Assembly (NCBI RefSeq): GCF_003590095.1 | Contig: NC_039502.1 | Location: 2,914,001-2,978,000, forward strand | Length of the DNA stretch: 64,000 bases | Reading direction: 5' to 3' | Origin: Trichoplusia ni | Taxonomy: Eukaryota > Arthropoda > Insecta > Lepidoptera > Noctuidae | Shown: piece after piece, positions 37,487 to 49,530 of the stretch | Position numbering within the stretch: the stretch's first letter is position 1 | Layout of the letters: each line of letters begins with the position of its first letter | Notes under the pieces: model-generated | Database searches by the model: none | What the model was told of the DNA's origin: nothing | What the model saw: only the letters and a program-made list of their open reading frames with translations | Position numbers and translations under genes: made by a program

Positions 37487-37746
37487 GTAGTATTACCACA
37501 GATCGTAATATGGCGTATAGAACTGAGTATATGACACCCGAACCCTTTCAGATGTTATTAAATTTCGCCATCGCAGTCCATTCGCCATGTTTTGGGCTTT
37601 TGAAAAGAGCTCGAATGATTACTTTTTGTTTTTTACCCATTTTTGTTTGTTTCATTTTCAAGGACAACTTAAATAAAATACTAAAGACTTTTTAAAAATT
37701 AATTTGGTTTACACAGAGACTTTACTATTTACTTATTTTTCTTTAA

Positions 37747-37807
37747 AGTTGTAAGGTTCAATTAATTCAGAGGAGAGTGTCCTCTGAATTAATTGAACGT
37801 TACAATT
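37747..37807. repeat. Near-perfect hairpin, 26-bp arms, 5-base loop
   Basis: Arms GTTCAATTAATTCAGAGGA (37756-37774) and its exact complement (37780-37798) flank a GAGTG loop. After one mismatch (37755/37799) six more pairs follow (TTGTAA/TTACAA). A further inverted 9-mer (AATTTGGTT at 37701-37709 and its complement at 37808-37816) brackets the structure asymmetrically, as though one arm had gained or lost about 38 bp. It shares no sequence with the 100-bp palindrome family. It could be a young inverted duplication, a fold-back insert or a small-RNA precursor. Confidence 0.85.
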
Positions 37808-37816
37808 AACCAAATT

Positions 37817-39737
37817 CAGTTTCGTCCGGATATATTCATGTACAATATTTATCCTCATTTAAAGACTTCGAATCTCTGTAACGTGCATTTGTGTGTCCCG
37901 TTCAAACAAACATGAAGCAACATTCCTTTGACAGAACTAAATAGCTACGAAGCTAAAGCAAAATGTGGAAACGCAACAAACAATATATAAAACGTGTAGT
38001 ATAATGCACTAATTATCACCGACTACTCTCTGCATTTCATTTTCGAGATTGCATTACATAAATTATAGGTTTTGTAATTTCAGCCGGCAAACACGCCGCG
38101 TTTCATTTGACAAAATAATTATATTTCATACCAATCGTACCAGTTACATTCTACAGCAAAAAGCGTTGTGAAATGACTATTTCGACAGTCATTTGTTTTA
38201 ATTTAATTAATGAAACTGGTTGTGCGGATTTGTGACACGTAAGTGTTTTATGTCATCACGGGTTTAAAAATATTGGTATAACAATGAAAACTCTATGGTG
38301 CATTGCCGATTTTTGGAAACACGTTATTTCATTTTCAGTCAGCTTTTAGTGAGGTAAAGTTTCACGTGAATTCTGTCGTTATAATACATGAGAAAAATGT
38401 CGTTCCATACTTTTAAATAAATAACTAAGTTGGTACTAAGAAACGAAGACCGAATGTTGCATATTCGAATGCATTCTCGTCGTAAAACTTACATCAGAAT
38501 ATTCAACATTTCATGCTACTTAGCAACCGCCGTCTGCTGAATATAAAATTGGAAATAAATAAATAACTTCGTGTCGTCATAAAACGGTACTAACACTCAC
38601 ATTACTATGACTTCAATGAGTACCTTTACCGCCATCCCACATCAAATAACGTTGGTACCTACGTAAAAACTCACGAATGGGTATCGAATAAAAAACGTCC
38701 AATAAAAGGGTGCTCTTTCACATGAATGGCGCTGATGCAAACCGTTGCAAGCACCCCCCCCCTTTACCCCTCTCTTCCCCTTCATCCGTTCCCAGTACCT
38801 GAAACAAATCGGACCGTGTAAATGCACCTATAGATTATTTTGTCGCTTCGCGCTTAAATTATTTTGTTTTTTGATTTCCCACTGGCAGTAAATAAAAAAC
38901 AGCCTGTGGCAAGTAAATTATTCTTTTGTATGTTTTATAAATTGGTTTACGTCCATAAAATAACATGTTAACTTTTATGGGGAACTTTTATGCCAAATTA
39001 CAAGCTAAAGAATCACTAAATTTCATATTATAAAAAGACTATTCAAATACTGACTGCAAACAACTATAAATTCTGTTAATATGTGTTACTTACATAATAA
39101 CTATAACGTAACATGTTTAAGCCAAATTTAAATCAAAACGACGAAAAAATCTATATTCCTTCATTGACAACCTATCCCATTCACTATTCAGAATAGATTT
39201 CATTCCGCGCCATACACTGGCCGCTTTTCTATTATTCTCATTCAAGCATTCTATTGATTCTTTTCAACCAGTTTTATTTTGGAACTCAAAAATCGACAGG
39301 GTGTTTCGAAACACAACAATGATACTGTCATTTTATTATCGATACATACTGTACCACAACGATAAGCGTTTAACGTTATTAACACCAAAAAGCAATTGTT
39401 ATTACATTGGTATCAGGTAGTATAAGGCATACATTCAATTTACAAGAATATATTCTAAAGCGGTAAACAAAACGGGCATAATCTTTAACGTACCGCGTAC
39501 AATATTGCTCGCTTGTACGCAACGTGGATGCCATTATCCTAATGGTTTGTACCTCTACGGAATAGCGAATACAACGCAATAAGAATTAATTTCAAATATA
39601 TTTACATATTATGAAACATACAACGAAAATAAAAGACTATCGAAAGTTTGGAATGGAATGTGTTCCATTCGACGTATTCGAATTTGCGTATCATTATTGA
39701 GGGCTGAGTCATTATTATTGCAACTTTTGTGAGAAAG
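37817..39737. other. AT-rich stretch, no gene seen
   Basis: Contains a nine-base C run (38754-38762) within a C-rich tract, and a small inverted repeat GAATGGAA/TTCCATTC at 39651-39670. No domain or repeat family recognised. Confidence 0.5.
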
Positions 39738-40092
39738 TTTTTTTTTCCTAGCCTACTGTGTCCCACTGCTGGGCAAAGGCCTCCCCCAAATCCTTCCACG
39801 ACGCTCTATTCTGGGCCGCATGGAACCAGCCAGGTTGGTAAGCGTTGAGGTCGTCTCGCCACCGCCTCTTAGGTCGCCCACGACGACGCCGTCCATCCGT
39901 TGGCTCCCATAGTGTGGTGACTTTGGCCCAACGATCGCTGTCCATGCGGCTAACGTGACCCGCCAAATCCCATTTTAGCCTTTTTGCCCACGTCTTTAAT
40001 CCCAGTTTTGGAACGCAGCGTGGTGTTCGGAATTCGGTCTTGCAACCTATCACCAAGAATGCTGCGTTCCATAGCTTTTTGCCAAACTCCAA
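39738..40092 (-). pseudogene. Non-LTR retrotransposon C-terminus (RTE-like), 5'-truncated
   Basis: The reverse-strand frame (stop at 39748-39750) encodes the last 114 residues of a reverse-transcriptase polyprotein. It contains KWDLAGHVSRM, DRWAK, then GRRRRGRPKRRWRDDL, then the C-terminal GEAFAQQWDTVG. The W-A-G-H-V-x-R-M and R-G-R-P-x-x-R-W motifs are typical of RTE-type and related non-LTR polyproteins distal to the polymerase domain. The stop is followed by one base and then an A9 tail (T9 at 39738-39746), so there is almost no 3' UTR. The fingers, palm and endonuclease are absent. Residues upstream of about 40040 fit the family less well and may be flank or a frameshifted part. The frame starts with TTG rather than ATG, as expected for a truncated fragment. 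Confidence 0.85.
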
Positions 40093-40113
40093 AGATTAAT
40101 AAAATTTAATTTA

Positions 40114-40192
40114 TTGGGTCAGAATGACTAGTTTCAGACCCAACTGTGGACCCAAATCACGAGCTGACGAGGCTTTCAGGCCGCAAGTCGTA
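40114..40192 (+). repeat. GACTAGTTTAGGACC repeat, copy 4 (diverged)
   Basis: ATGACTAGTTTCAGACCCAA, CTGTGGACCCAAATCACGAG, CTGACGAGGC. It follows the order of the 6.65- and 23.2-kb copies with several substitutions. It starts about 20 bp beyond the truncated reverse-strand retroelement. Confidence 0.5.
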
Positions 40193-40638
40193 GACGATCT
40201 TACTTGGCATTGTGAGAATTACATTCATTTATGAGTGACGAGAGTAAGACTTGTCAGTTCAATGCGACAAAACTCTCTAAACTATTTAAAAAGTAATTTT
40301 ATTAAGAAAATAAACAACTCAAAAGACGATTAACAAAAGCTATTTACACACACTATTAACCCTTAGGGCGTAAGATTAACAAATTAAAATTTACCGCCGT
40401 AGTTACACAAAGTAAACATTAAATTGAATAATAAAATGTAGTTGTAATCTACTAACGTTGTTTATGGCTGCAACGTTCTTGGTTAAGCTATAAAACCTAT
40501 TACTCTGTACCTTTTGCAGTTGCAGAACATATCCTCACAAAATTTGTGTATATGTATATCTTGCTTACCTGTTCAAAAGCAAAATACACAAAAAGGCAAA
40601 AATAATTGTAGTATTTTTTCTGGGTTACATTGATGCTA

Positions 40639-40820
40639 GTTGATATATTTGCTCTTATAGCGGTAATAAATCTACATCTCCTGTAAAAATTTCAAGTCAG
40701 TAGCCATCACGGTTCTATAAATACAACCTAGTCATATATGTATAGTCGCAGACTTATAGTCGGCGCAACAGACAGACAGCGTAGGTTTCAACAAAATTGT
40801 TCCGTTTATCCTCCGAGAAC
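40639..40820 (+). repeat. Lepidopteran repeat (GACAGACGGACAGACAGC type), copy 3
   Basis: Blocks CTCTTATAGCGGTAATAAAT, CTACATCTCCTGTAAAAATT, TCAAGTCAGTAGCCATCACG, then ACAGACAGACAGCG and TTGTTCCGTTTATCCTCC. It covers a more upstream part than copy 2 and has a roughly 40-bp insertion between the CACGGTTC and ACAGACAG blocks. Confidence 0.65.
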
Positions 40821-42755
40821 AAAATCCTAAGAAGTAATATATAAATTTTAAAATCAATCTAAATAAATAGTCAAATGAGGCTTTTGCCCTGCAGTGGTAC
40901 CGAAACGGCCAGAAGAAAAAACTAACACTATACAATCTTCTAAAATCAACAAACGAAATTGATTCACAGTCCAATATTTTCCGGAATAAAATCGTCACAG
41001 GAACAAACTACGACTCGAAATTGCACAACCGAGCCCATAGAAACGTGAGCCAGCTAGAAACGTGCAGATGCATTCAAATTATCAAATATACGTGAATATC
41101 TTCGGTTTAGGTTTTGGGTCCAACAGGGAATGTTGAATCAGGAGACATGTTGGTTTACGCTGGACTACAAACACACGCTTGACATAAAGCCGCGATCCCA
41201 GCACTGCTCGCTATTTGTACGGAGCTCAACGTTTTGGTATTCCGTTTTAACTGGACCAACGGAATAATCTGGACGAGTAATTGTTCTCGGTAGCTTAGTG
41301 TTTGGGATGCTGCTACTTACTGGTGTTAATATGAGTTATGATGTCAATGTAATTTTGTAGGAATTAAATCTGAATATTTAATATATTTTTTTCGTCAGTT
41401 TCATATCGACAACTTTTTTCTTCGATCTCGATCTCGCAGTTGGGGAGCCTATGTCGAGCCTATGAGCCTAAGCCTTGAACCAACCGCAATAATTTAACTC
41501 AGACCACCCAAAACTGCGATCACCCCCAATCCTAAAATTAGCTGACATACGTTACCATAATGTCTACAGCAAACTTCACACGTGTGACATCAAATACTCT
41601 TCTAAACTGCTCCTAAGAGGACAGTTGCCGGCAAATCGACCGAGCAATTTGCTAAACCACCGCCAACAAACTTCGTCACAAAGTTCCACAGACTACAGAC
41701 TAACGGCCAGTGAACATTACCATAAAGTCTCCCATTAAAACCTGTTTAGCTAGTATATTATTCAGCAGAGGTAAAGGCTTAAGGCTAATTAAATTGGAAG
41801 CTTTGCACTGAAATCCTTTGAGTTTACGCGCTTGCAGTAAGGAAGCATTAAGACGTTTTAAATTGTTTGGATTTTGTTATAAAGAGGATTGCTGCTAACA
41901 CTGTTGATAGTTTGTTGTGTTAGCTTTTGTGTTTAAAACGACTGTATATTCTTGTGGTAACATTTTATACTACTATCTCTGTTGCAAGAATTTTCTTCGG
42001 CCCATTTATGATAGTTGCGAACAATTTTGGAGCAATTTAATCAGCTATTTTCATTGTATACAATTCGAAATACTTGTTAATATACGACCTTAGGCAGTCT
42101 CAGGTCTTCTGAGAATAATTGATCTAATATTATAATACACAACATTTATTTTATCCAACAAACATCGAAATATTCCATAACCTTCGCAATACCCTTTAGA
42201 AAACAAATGAGAAACAATAGAAACTTTGAAGAACACGTGTATCGATTACATTAATTCATTTGAAGTACAAGGCTTCTTAAGTTAGTTATATTAAAACTAT
42301 AGCCTAAGAAAGCCCGCATTGTATAAGTTAGTGCTTTGTGTAAGTTGGTCCCCCGTGTCGCGATAACTACTGGTACGGAGTAGACCCCCTGTGACGTGGA
42401 ATAGTTCATGTTTCTGGTGTTGGAGGGTTATTAATGGGAGCTTCGTGTTTCCTTGTCTCAGTTACTTTGTCGTATCATGTACTGCATACTTGTGTAACAT
42501 ATTTTGTAAATTATATTATTATTTGAACACACTAAAACCATTGATATTTGGATGTTTCACAAGTTTTAGCACTCATCGAATCGTTTATAGATGTAGTGTC
42601 ACGTGACATTGACTTGACAGTGACCAACAAGCTCCTCTCTTCTAGATACATAGAAAAGCATCTAAACTAAGTACATTGACCACACAATTATTAAAGCCAA
42701 ATAATGACATTTTCATATTACAATGTATGTTACCAGCGCTTTCAATTATCTCGTT
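40821..42755. other. AT-rich stretch, no gene seen
   Basis: Chance frames only. No repeat or RNA gene recognised. 41140-41240 is slightly GC-richer without a motif I can name. Confidence 0.5.
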
Positions 42756-43006
42756 ACTAGCTGTTGCACGCGACTTCGACCGCGTGGCTAGAAGATATAA
42801 GTTATGATTTATATCTGCCCTGTTTTTTTTTCCACATTTTCCATTATATCTTCGCTCCTATTAGTCACATCGTGATGATATATAGCTTAAAACCTTCCTC
42901 GATGAATGGTCTATTCAACACAAAAATATTATTTCAATTTGAACCATTAGTTCCTGGGATTAGCGCGTTCAAACAAACAAACAAACTTTATATATTAGTA
43001 TAGATT
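42756..43006 (+). repeat. Lepidopteran 250-bp interspersed repeat, copy 2
   Basis: ACTAGCTGTTGCACGCGACT through (CAAA)n and TATATTAGTATAGATT. It is co-linear with the 2.2-kb copy but has lost the CTCTTCAGC block before the tail and carries more substitutions, so it looks older. The 79-codon frame across it is a by-product. Confidence 0.85.
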
Positions 43007-43825
43007 ATGTAAATTAATTGCTTTTCTTAAAATATTTAGTGTTCACCAAAATTATTATAAATTTTCATAACAGTAACAGCTTTTAATTGCAGACATAGAA
43101 CAATTTTAAAGTGTATAAAATGTTACTTACATTTAAATGTACCTTACATTTAAGGTACCAGGCAAACATAACACATGAAGAGAAATCAATTCAAATTAAA
43201 ATGCCTGCGTTTGTGTGCGTATTAACGGAACCACATAAACATGAATGAAAGCTTTGCATGTACCTATGTGTTACATTCCTATACAATGTATACGTATGTA
43301 TGTGTGTTGTAGGTGCGCAAGTAAGAACGCAAGTAAGGCATATTAATTAAAATCCGAGCACAAATAAAGTAAGGGAGGCGTATTGAGACGTTGGAGCCAG
43401 TAATTATTGCCCTTTATAATTGACTATACCAGTACGAGTAGTTCTGGACAATAGCAAGCTTAACTCGAAGCTTGTCAAACGCGTTCCGATTTTGTTAGTC
43501 ACTGAAAATGTGTTTCGAGATAATGACGTGTCTCCATTACTTTTCTTTGCCTTTTTTAGCCGTCCAAAACCAGACAAAATCAAAATCTTCAATTTGACAT
43601 GCGCCACGTCTAACTAACCTACTCATCAACTCTGTCCTTTAATAAACTGTTATAAAACGTTAATACTAAATGTCAACCGAATATTGTATTAATATTAAGG
43701 CCGTCGTTCCATCAGGCGTTTAATTAAAGACTGGGTTTATCGTTCACGCCTTGCTTGTTGCCATTGTTTCGTCAATATTTACTTTGTTCGTGTGTGCGTG
43801 AGACAGACAGGCCAGAGTTAAGCCT
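43007..43825. other. AT-rich stretch
   Basis: GCGCAAGTAAGAACGCAAGT (43314-43333) contains a 12-bp direct repeat (CGCAAGTAAG twice). Two chance frames overlap on opposite strands at 43.4-43.6 kb. No gene seen. Confidence 0.45.
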
Positions 43826-43986
43826 GAGACATACTACTGTACCGTGGCGTGGCGTGACGCATCAGAAGCGAATCAGATTCATAAATTTAAAATTATAAGA
43901 GACGCATTTGTTGATCGTGTCGTGTGTAACGCGCTACGAATCGCTTATGGCACGTCACGAAACGCCACGACACTATAGTATGTCTC
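43826..43986. mobile_element. MITE with about 55-bp imperfect terminal inverted repeats
   Basis: The left end reads GAGACATACTACTGTACCGT, GGCGTGGCGTGACG, then AGAAGCGAATC. The complement of the right end reads GAGACATACTATAGTGTCGT, GGCGTTTCGTGACG, then ATAAGCGATTC. The arms enclose an AT-rich core of about 45 bp (ATTCATAAATTTAAAATTAT). There is no open frame. I could not identify a clear target-site duplication. Length (161 bp) and structure suit a non-autonomous DNA element. Confidence 0.75.
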
Positions 43987-44025
43987 GACCTTCCACCACA
44001 TTTTAAAGTAAGACGATTATTATTT

Positions 44026-44205
44026 CCTTTATTTAAATTATATAACATATAAATTACATTTTTAAATATAGATATATAAAAAAAACAACATATATTTAAA
44101 AGTATAAAAAATAGTGTTCACCCGGCAACGGGAACAAGGCCCAAGCTGCCGGTGGTCAGGGCTCCAGAGAGAGGAACCTCCTCACGATGCGCGCCGTGTC
44201 TAGAA
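44026..44205 (-). mobile_element. R1-type non-LTR retrotransposon 3' fragment
   Basis: On the reverse strand a GC-rich segment encodes TARIVRRFLSLEP then TGA (stop at 44156-44158). A 3' UTR follows with CTTGGGCCTTGTTCCCGTTG, CCGGGTGAACACTATTTTTT and then an AT-rich tail including AATAAAG. The short C-terminal peptide and the GC-rich-to-AT-rich switch resemble 3' ends of R1- or Jockey-like elements in Lepidoptera. It is 5'-truncated near 44205. A 10-bp ATTATTATTT at 44016-44025 and 44230-44239 could be a target duplication, but it is low-complexity. Confidence 0.5.
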
Positions 44206-44363
44206 GTACCGCTTTTTGAATCAAACCTTATTATTATTTTTAAGAAATAAAAGGAAGCATAATCTTAAATTTGATAAACCAACACAGACAGTTCCCAAAG
44301 TCTGTTTGTAGGATCTAGTTATAAAGTTAGTTTTAGTAATATTGAAATTACATGCGTAGATAA

Positions 44364-44437
44364 AACGTGGAAGTAAGACAGAGGTCTACACGACATAGAA
44401 CACTGTCTCTCTCTAACAACAAGAATAATATTGAAGA
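44364..44437. repeat. Palindromic hairpin repeat, copy 7 (diverged)
   Basis: ACGTGGAAGTAAGACAGAGG, TCTACACGACATAGAACACT, GTCTCTCTCTAACAACAAGA, ATAATATTGAAG. The halves are imperfect reverse complements, and the AATAATATT end and the TGTCTC block fit the family. The two arms have decayed enough that orientation is uncertain. Confidence 0.55.
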
Positions 44438-47400
44438 GGAGTACCTGTAGCAGTAGGTACTATAGTATTTGGATTAGGTTTAATTTGAGTTTCATTGAAT
44501 GTTCCACAAAGTATTTAAGTGTCGTTTCGGGTGCTTAGAAATTAACGTCATAAGTTTAACAATAAATAAATTAAATGTGGTTAATTTAAACATTGTGATT
44601 AGGGTTGCTGCAACAATTTTATTTCCAAATCCTGAATGAGCTTTATCATAATCAGCAAAAGTTAAAACAATGATGATGTTTAATTTGATGGAGTTTTAAT
44701 AATAGAATAGTTTATTAATGAAAAATTATCTATTTCTGTAAGCAGAAGGCAAAGCAAAATCTAGTAATGATTGCTTAATCATTACCATACACATACCTAC
44801 ATACTCCGTTATGTCTTATACAATCATGTAAAGAAAGTAAATAAGCAATTTAATAATTAATTTACGTAGCCAGACTCAAACTGCTACGTAACAGTAAGTG
44901 AATTTGAACAGCGAAACAAATAATTCAATTCTCGAATTCAAAGACGCGAATACAAGTCTGATTCAACCTCTTTGCTCACGAATATCCAAATGTCAGATCA
45001 AACGTCGTCATCAACAAAAGGTAACACAACTTTAAATTGCGGAGTTTCTATTATATTACTAAATACTTTGATAATGGCGTAACTCTGACGTTATAGTTCG
45101 AAAGTAAGGACATTAAGGAGAAAATCCAGACATTAGGCAAAGGAAACGCTTTATTATGTCTATGTAGTGTACCGGGTGTCTTTAGCTGAAGTTACTTTTA
45201 AAGTGTGTTAGTTTATACATTTTAAATTTATTTTTCTCTTCTATTTTTTTTAATTTGACGGGCAATACTTTTTTACAGAATAAAAATGATCATGCTATTC
45301 ACAATTTATACCGCGAAATAAAACATTCCAATTTCGAAATAATAAAATACAAGCCAGCATCATAAAAAGAGTAAAGAAAATTTGAATAAAAATAATGAGT
45401 TCACCCTTCTCATAAAATTTCAGACAAATGCAAAAAGGTTTTAATAAAATGACGATGTAACTTGTACAATTCTATTGTGTACGGTGGCCCGCACAATGCA
45501 CGCTGTGTCCATGTATTGTGTGGGTATAAGCCGTTGTAACAAGGAGCTCAAATTGGCTGCACTGTACACAAATCTCTGTATTTCCTTGCACGATACACGT
45601 ACACTCTCGATACAAACGTGAACAAAATGTAGGATGAGAAGATTTGATTTAAATTTGCTGGATTTTATTTGACAGGTCGATATTGGTGCGGCTTTGTTTA
45701 TATACGATATGTTTCAATTTACGTCGAGTACGAAATAAAAGCAAGCTGTTGGAAAATGTTTTGGATATTTTTATTGAGTCAACATTTAGTTTATCTATAG
45801 ATCTTGTTCGTCTCGGCAACACAACTCGCTTAGACTGAAGCATTATTTTTACATGACTGATCTGTACGATTTTCCAGTAATGTATTTTGTAAAGTGAACC
45901 GAGATTTTTTCTGTTAATGCTCTTTCAAACGACAATTATCAACTCACAAAAGAAAGTCCTTAAAATCTCCTGCCCAGTTCTACCACTTAATCAAATAGTC
46001 ACATAGCAACACGTCCAAACCTGCTAATTAAATATGTATTAAGGAGGAAAAGTTCGTCTTCACAAAGACTACAAAGCGAGCGAAGTTTGAACATTTTTGT
46101 TGGATACTTTGCAGCGACGGGTTGTGAATATATTATGAGATAGAGGAACCAGTTATTTAACCCTTCTTAGCCTCTTAATCAGGTTTGGTGCATGCTCGTA
46201 ACTTGCCTGCCATAAAGGCACTGTAAACAAGGGGATGGGTTCATAATTGTAAGGGTGTTACGTCATCAGCTTCATTTTGTTTCATGTTGACGTGATTATC
46301 TTGGGTTTCTTATGTCCTATTTTCAGTGATAAAAGAAGGGACGGTGGTAAAGTCTATTAAAATGATATTTCTATAGCCGTTATTGGCTCAATGTTTTCAG
46401 AAACAAAATCTCGATATTATTGAAATTGTAGACATAAAATGTGTGGCAGTTGGTCAATAAGACTTAGAAAGCCGAAGCTCATCTTAATAGCAAAATGCAA
46501 AACAGTCGTTCGTCGATCGTTGAAACAGCCAAAACGCGCAACCTAAGGCTAAATCTAGACAAAAAAATGTATTCCCTTGCACAGAATAGTTACACATTCC
46601 TTTGATCAAAATTCCAATTTCTCCTAATATTAAGAAAACATATTAACCTTATAACCATAAAACCATATCACCAACCGGGCTAATGCTTATTTGATTACTA
46701 TAGTCTCAAATACGAGCAGCTTAAACACGGGCCCTCATTATCTATGTAAATCCGATAATCCCGGGATTTTCAACAAATCAATATTATCAATTTATATAAA
46801 TGTGAAACACGTTGATATCCTAATTTATGATATCTGTCTTTTTTCTAAACGTATTTAAATTGCTTGCACTAGTGTAAAATGATAATCAAATTGGTGGATA
46901 ACAATTAATATACATTTTTCCTGTAACTTATTTTAAATAGGATCACGTCGCACACAAATCGCTTTCCTGTGCTCTCCTTCTCACTTACTCCATCGTTTAC
47001 ACCTATCTCGCATCCTTTTTCTTTCTGGCATGTTTTATTCTCTTTTAGTTTTCATTTGCTTCATTATATTTGTAGAAAAGGATATTTATTTCCCTGTAGA
47101 GAATTGTTGTACTTAAAAAATGTATTATATTAATAGACTGAACGCTATGCGTCATTTTTACTTAAGATTGAGGATGAATCAATACGAACCAAAACTAAGC
47201 AATCGTGTCGTTATTATTCTGTAAAAAGCATAAGCCTTACTTCATAAGCGATCAATCTTAAGGGATCCATAATTTTCCTTACGAATAATAAAAAATATCA
47301 GTGTGCAATAATGGTGAGTGATTGAATGGCACCGAGATGGATAGGGAAGCAACCCTTGTCACTCTATGACGTCACCAACTCGAGACTCCCGCGGTTTTCG

Positions 47401-48826
47401 ACTATTTAATTTAATTTGGGCACTGATCAATTTGTTACTGCCAAGCTCGGGAAAGTAAATTGGAGTTTTTAGTTACAATGACGTAGTTTTTCGGTTTTTG
47501 TTGTTAAGTTTCTAGCTTGTGAAGACGTTTTTAAATTAATAAGACATTTGGCGGTTTGTTGTGGGCGTCACAATATCAGGTTGCCTATGTCTGTTTATTC
47601 CACTCATTTACCACTCCACTTATTTACCACTGAAAGTTTACCGTGACTTAGTTGATACAGACGTTTTTAAAGGCACCTTAAAATGAAACGAAATAGTTTT
47701 ACTTAAGACATGTCAATTTGCTGTCAAGATAATAATAGATATTTCAAATCCAAAAATATGAAAAGGTTTTCATTCCGAAAACCAGATGTTCTTTACGTTC
47801 ATATTTACACATCGAAACGATTGGAATATTGCTTTAATATAAAATACGGTCTCGTCATTAAAATGCTCGTAAAAATCCCATAATAATATATTTTCCCCGG
47901 CACGTTATGGTCCAATATTCGTTGTTTTATCTATGGGTCGGAGCTAATATTCCAATTATGAAAATAAATTTGAAATTCGAACCGGCAAAAAAGTAGTTAC
48001 CGGCAATGTATAAAATGTTTTGTCTTTAATTTGGCATGCTATAAAATTTTAGTTATTATATTATTTTTAATTTCTCTTGTTTGTCGCTAAACGTTTTAAA
48101 TATCTGTCTAAATATTAATAATGCTGTAGGGCTTTGCCTAGTATAGTTCTCAGGGTAGGTACTACTTTTTTTGTAGGAGTACAAGTTTCTATAGTCATGA
48201 CAGATATCAAGAATTTTTAATAACTTTAGTCATATCAGGAGCATTCAGAATTATTTATTTAACAACAGTTTACTGACGCTTATTTATAATTTTAAGCGGC
48301 GGAGGGTTTTAGTCGCAATTCCGACAAAACTAGTCAGGCAACCCTGACCCTAATACGTGTGTATAAAACTTATTTTAAAAATAATTAAGAGCCGTTTTGA
48401 ATATTCGAACTGCAGCCAGGTTTTCAAACATAAATCTATATTAGCGGCACAATCGTGCTGTAAAATTACGACGGTGTGATCAAATTCTAAGACACTAATG
48501 GTGGCGTTAAATGGAGCCATTTCAGAAATACGACGCTAATTGGGATTTCGCTAAGGGAATAATTATTCAGCTTCTCATACAAGTAAATCAAATCAGTGAC
48601 GAGTCGAACGTAGGAATTATTGCATTGAGCGTTGATTTACGTAAAGCGTTTATGTAGACGGCAAAAGTGATAAGACCGGTGAATTTCGCTTAACAAATAT
48701 ATTTATGTTCAGATTTTAACTTGTCTCAAAATATCGAACGCAATAAAGAAAAAAATGCTGTCCTAATTATTCAAATCGAAAAGCGAATCCCATTTCTTCT
48801 CGCAAGTGACACACGATGTTAATCGT
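44438..48826. other. Long AT-rich stretch, no gene seen
   Basis: Chance frames of up to 64 codons only. CCCGCACAATGCA near 45488 with an inverted counterpart near 45511-45523 makes a weak 13-bp stem. A perfect TGACGTCA is at 47367-47374. No repeat family recognised. Confidence 0.5.
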
Positions 48827-48868
48827 ATTAGGCAAAGGGGATTCTGTATTAGGCAAAGAGGATTCATC
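48827..48868 (+). repeat. 21-bp tandem duplication
   Basis: GTATTAGGCAAAGGGGATTC followed 21 bp later by GTATTAGGCAAAGAGGATTC, with one difference. It is a simple recent duplication in otherwise unique sequence. Confidence 0.8.
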
Positions 48869-49530
48869 TCACGTAGCACACATTCTGGTTATACGTGAGC
48901 CCAGCCCTATGCAACGTTCGCCCGATTGTAATTGATATTGGCGTTCGATCAAACCTTACAATTGAACAAATACGATATCAATGTAATCGGCTACGTGCGG
49001 CGTTTGGTTTTGTATTCAAAATATTTTTTAACAAATTTGACCTCTGTTATAAAATTATTGAAAATAGGCTGGTTTTTGTCCATATATCTAAAAAGCCAAT
49101 CATACTGTATCATTCAATTTATGACTATAATTACTAGTTGGAACTATAACTACTAGCTGATTGGCAGCTTTCTGTAATGCATATGAAGCAGTCAACAGTA
49201 ATTTGTAAAATAAGTAAAAAGCACATTAATAATTTAAGCAAAAAGAATATGAACAAAGTAAACACAAAAGGAAGAACAACATAATATAAATACTCTTTCA
49301 TCTAGCACAAAAATATGACAGTACTCTTTCAACGACCAAGAATATATATCGCGCTATAGCATAACGTCACCGGTAAACAAACATCGTTAATTTTTCGTTC
49401 TCCCCTGAAGGCGCCTTGATGAGGCGTGCGATATTCACGCACACTAATATTTCTCCGAATCGCGATAACTTTGATGTACGATTTTGATTTATTGAAAGAT
49501 TCATGTTATGTTACATGTATACCTATGCAT
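48869..49530. other. AT-rich stretch
   Basis: Holds a short direct repeat, ACTATAATTACTAG and ACTATAACTACTAG, around 49122-49156. Two chance frames overlap at 48.9-49.15 kb. No gene seen. Confidence 0.45.

Noticed and set aside
37198..37695. 165-codon forward open frame
   Set aside because: It reads straight through a complete copy of the 100-bp palindromic repeat and has no recognisable domain.
38754..38762. C9 homopolymer
   Set aside because: Isolated short run in a C-rich tract, with no phase-variation context in a eukaryote.
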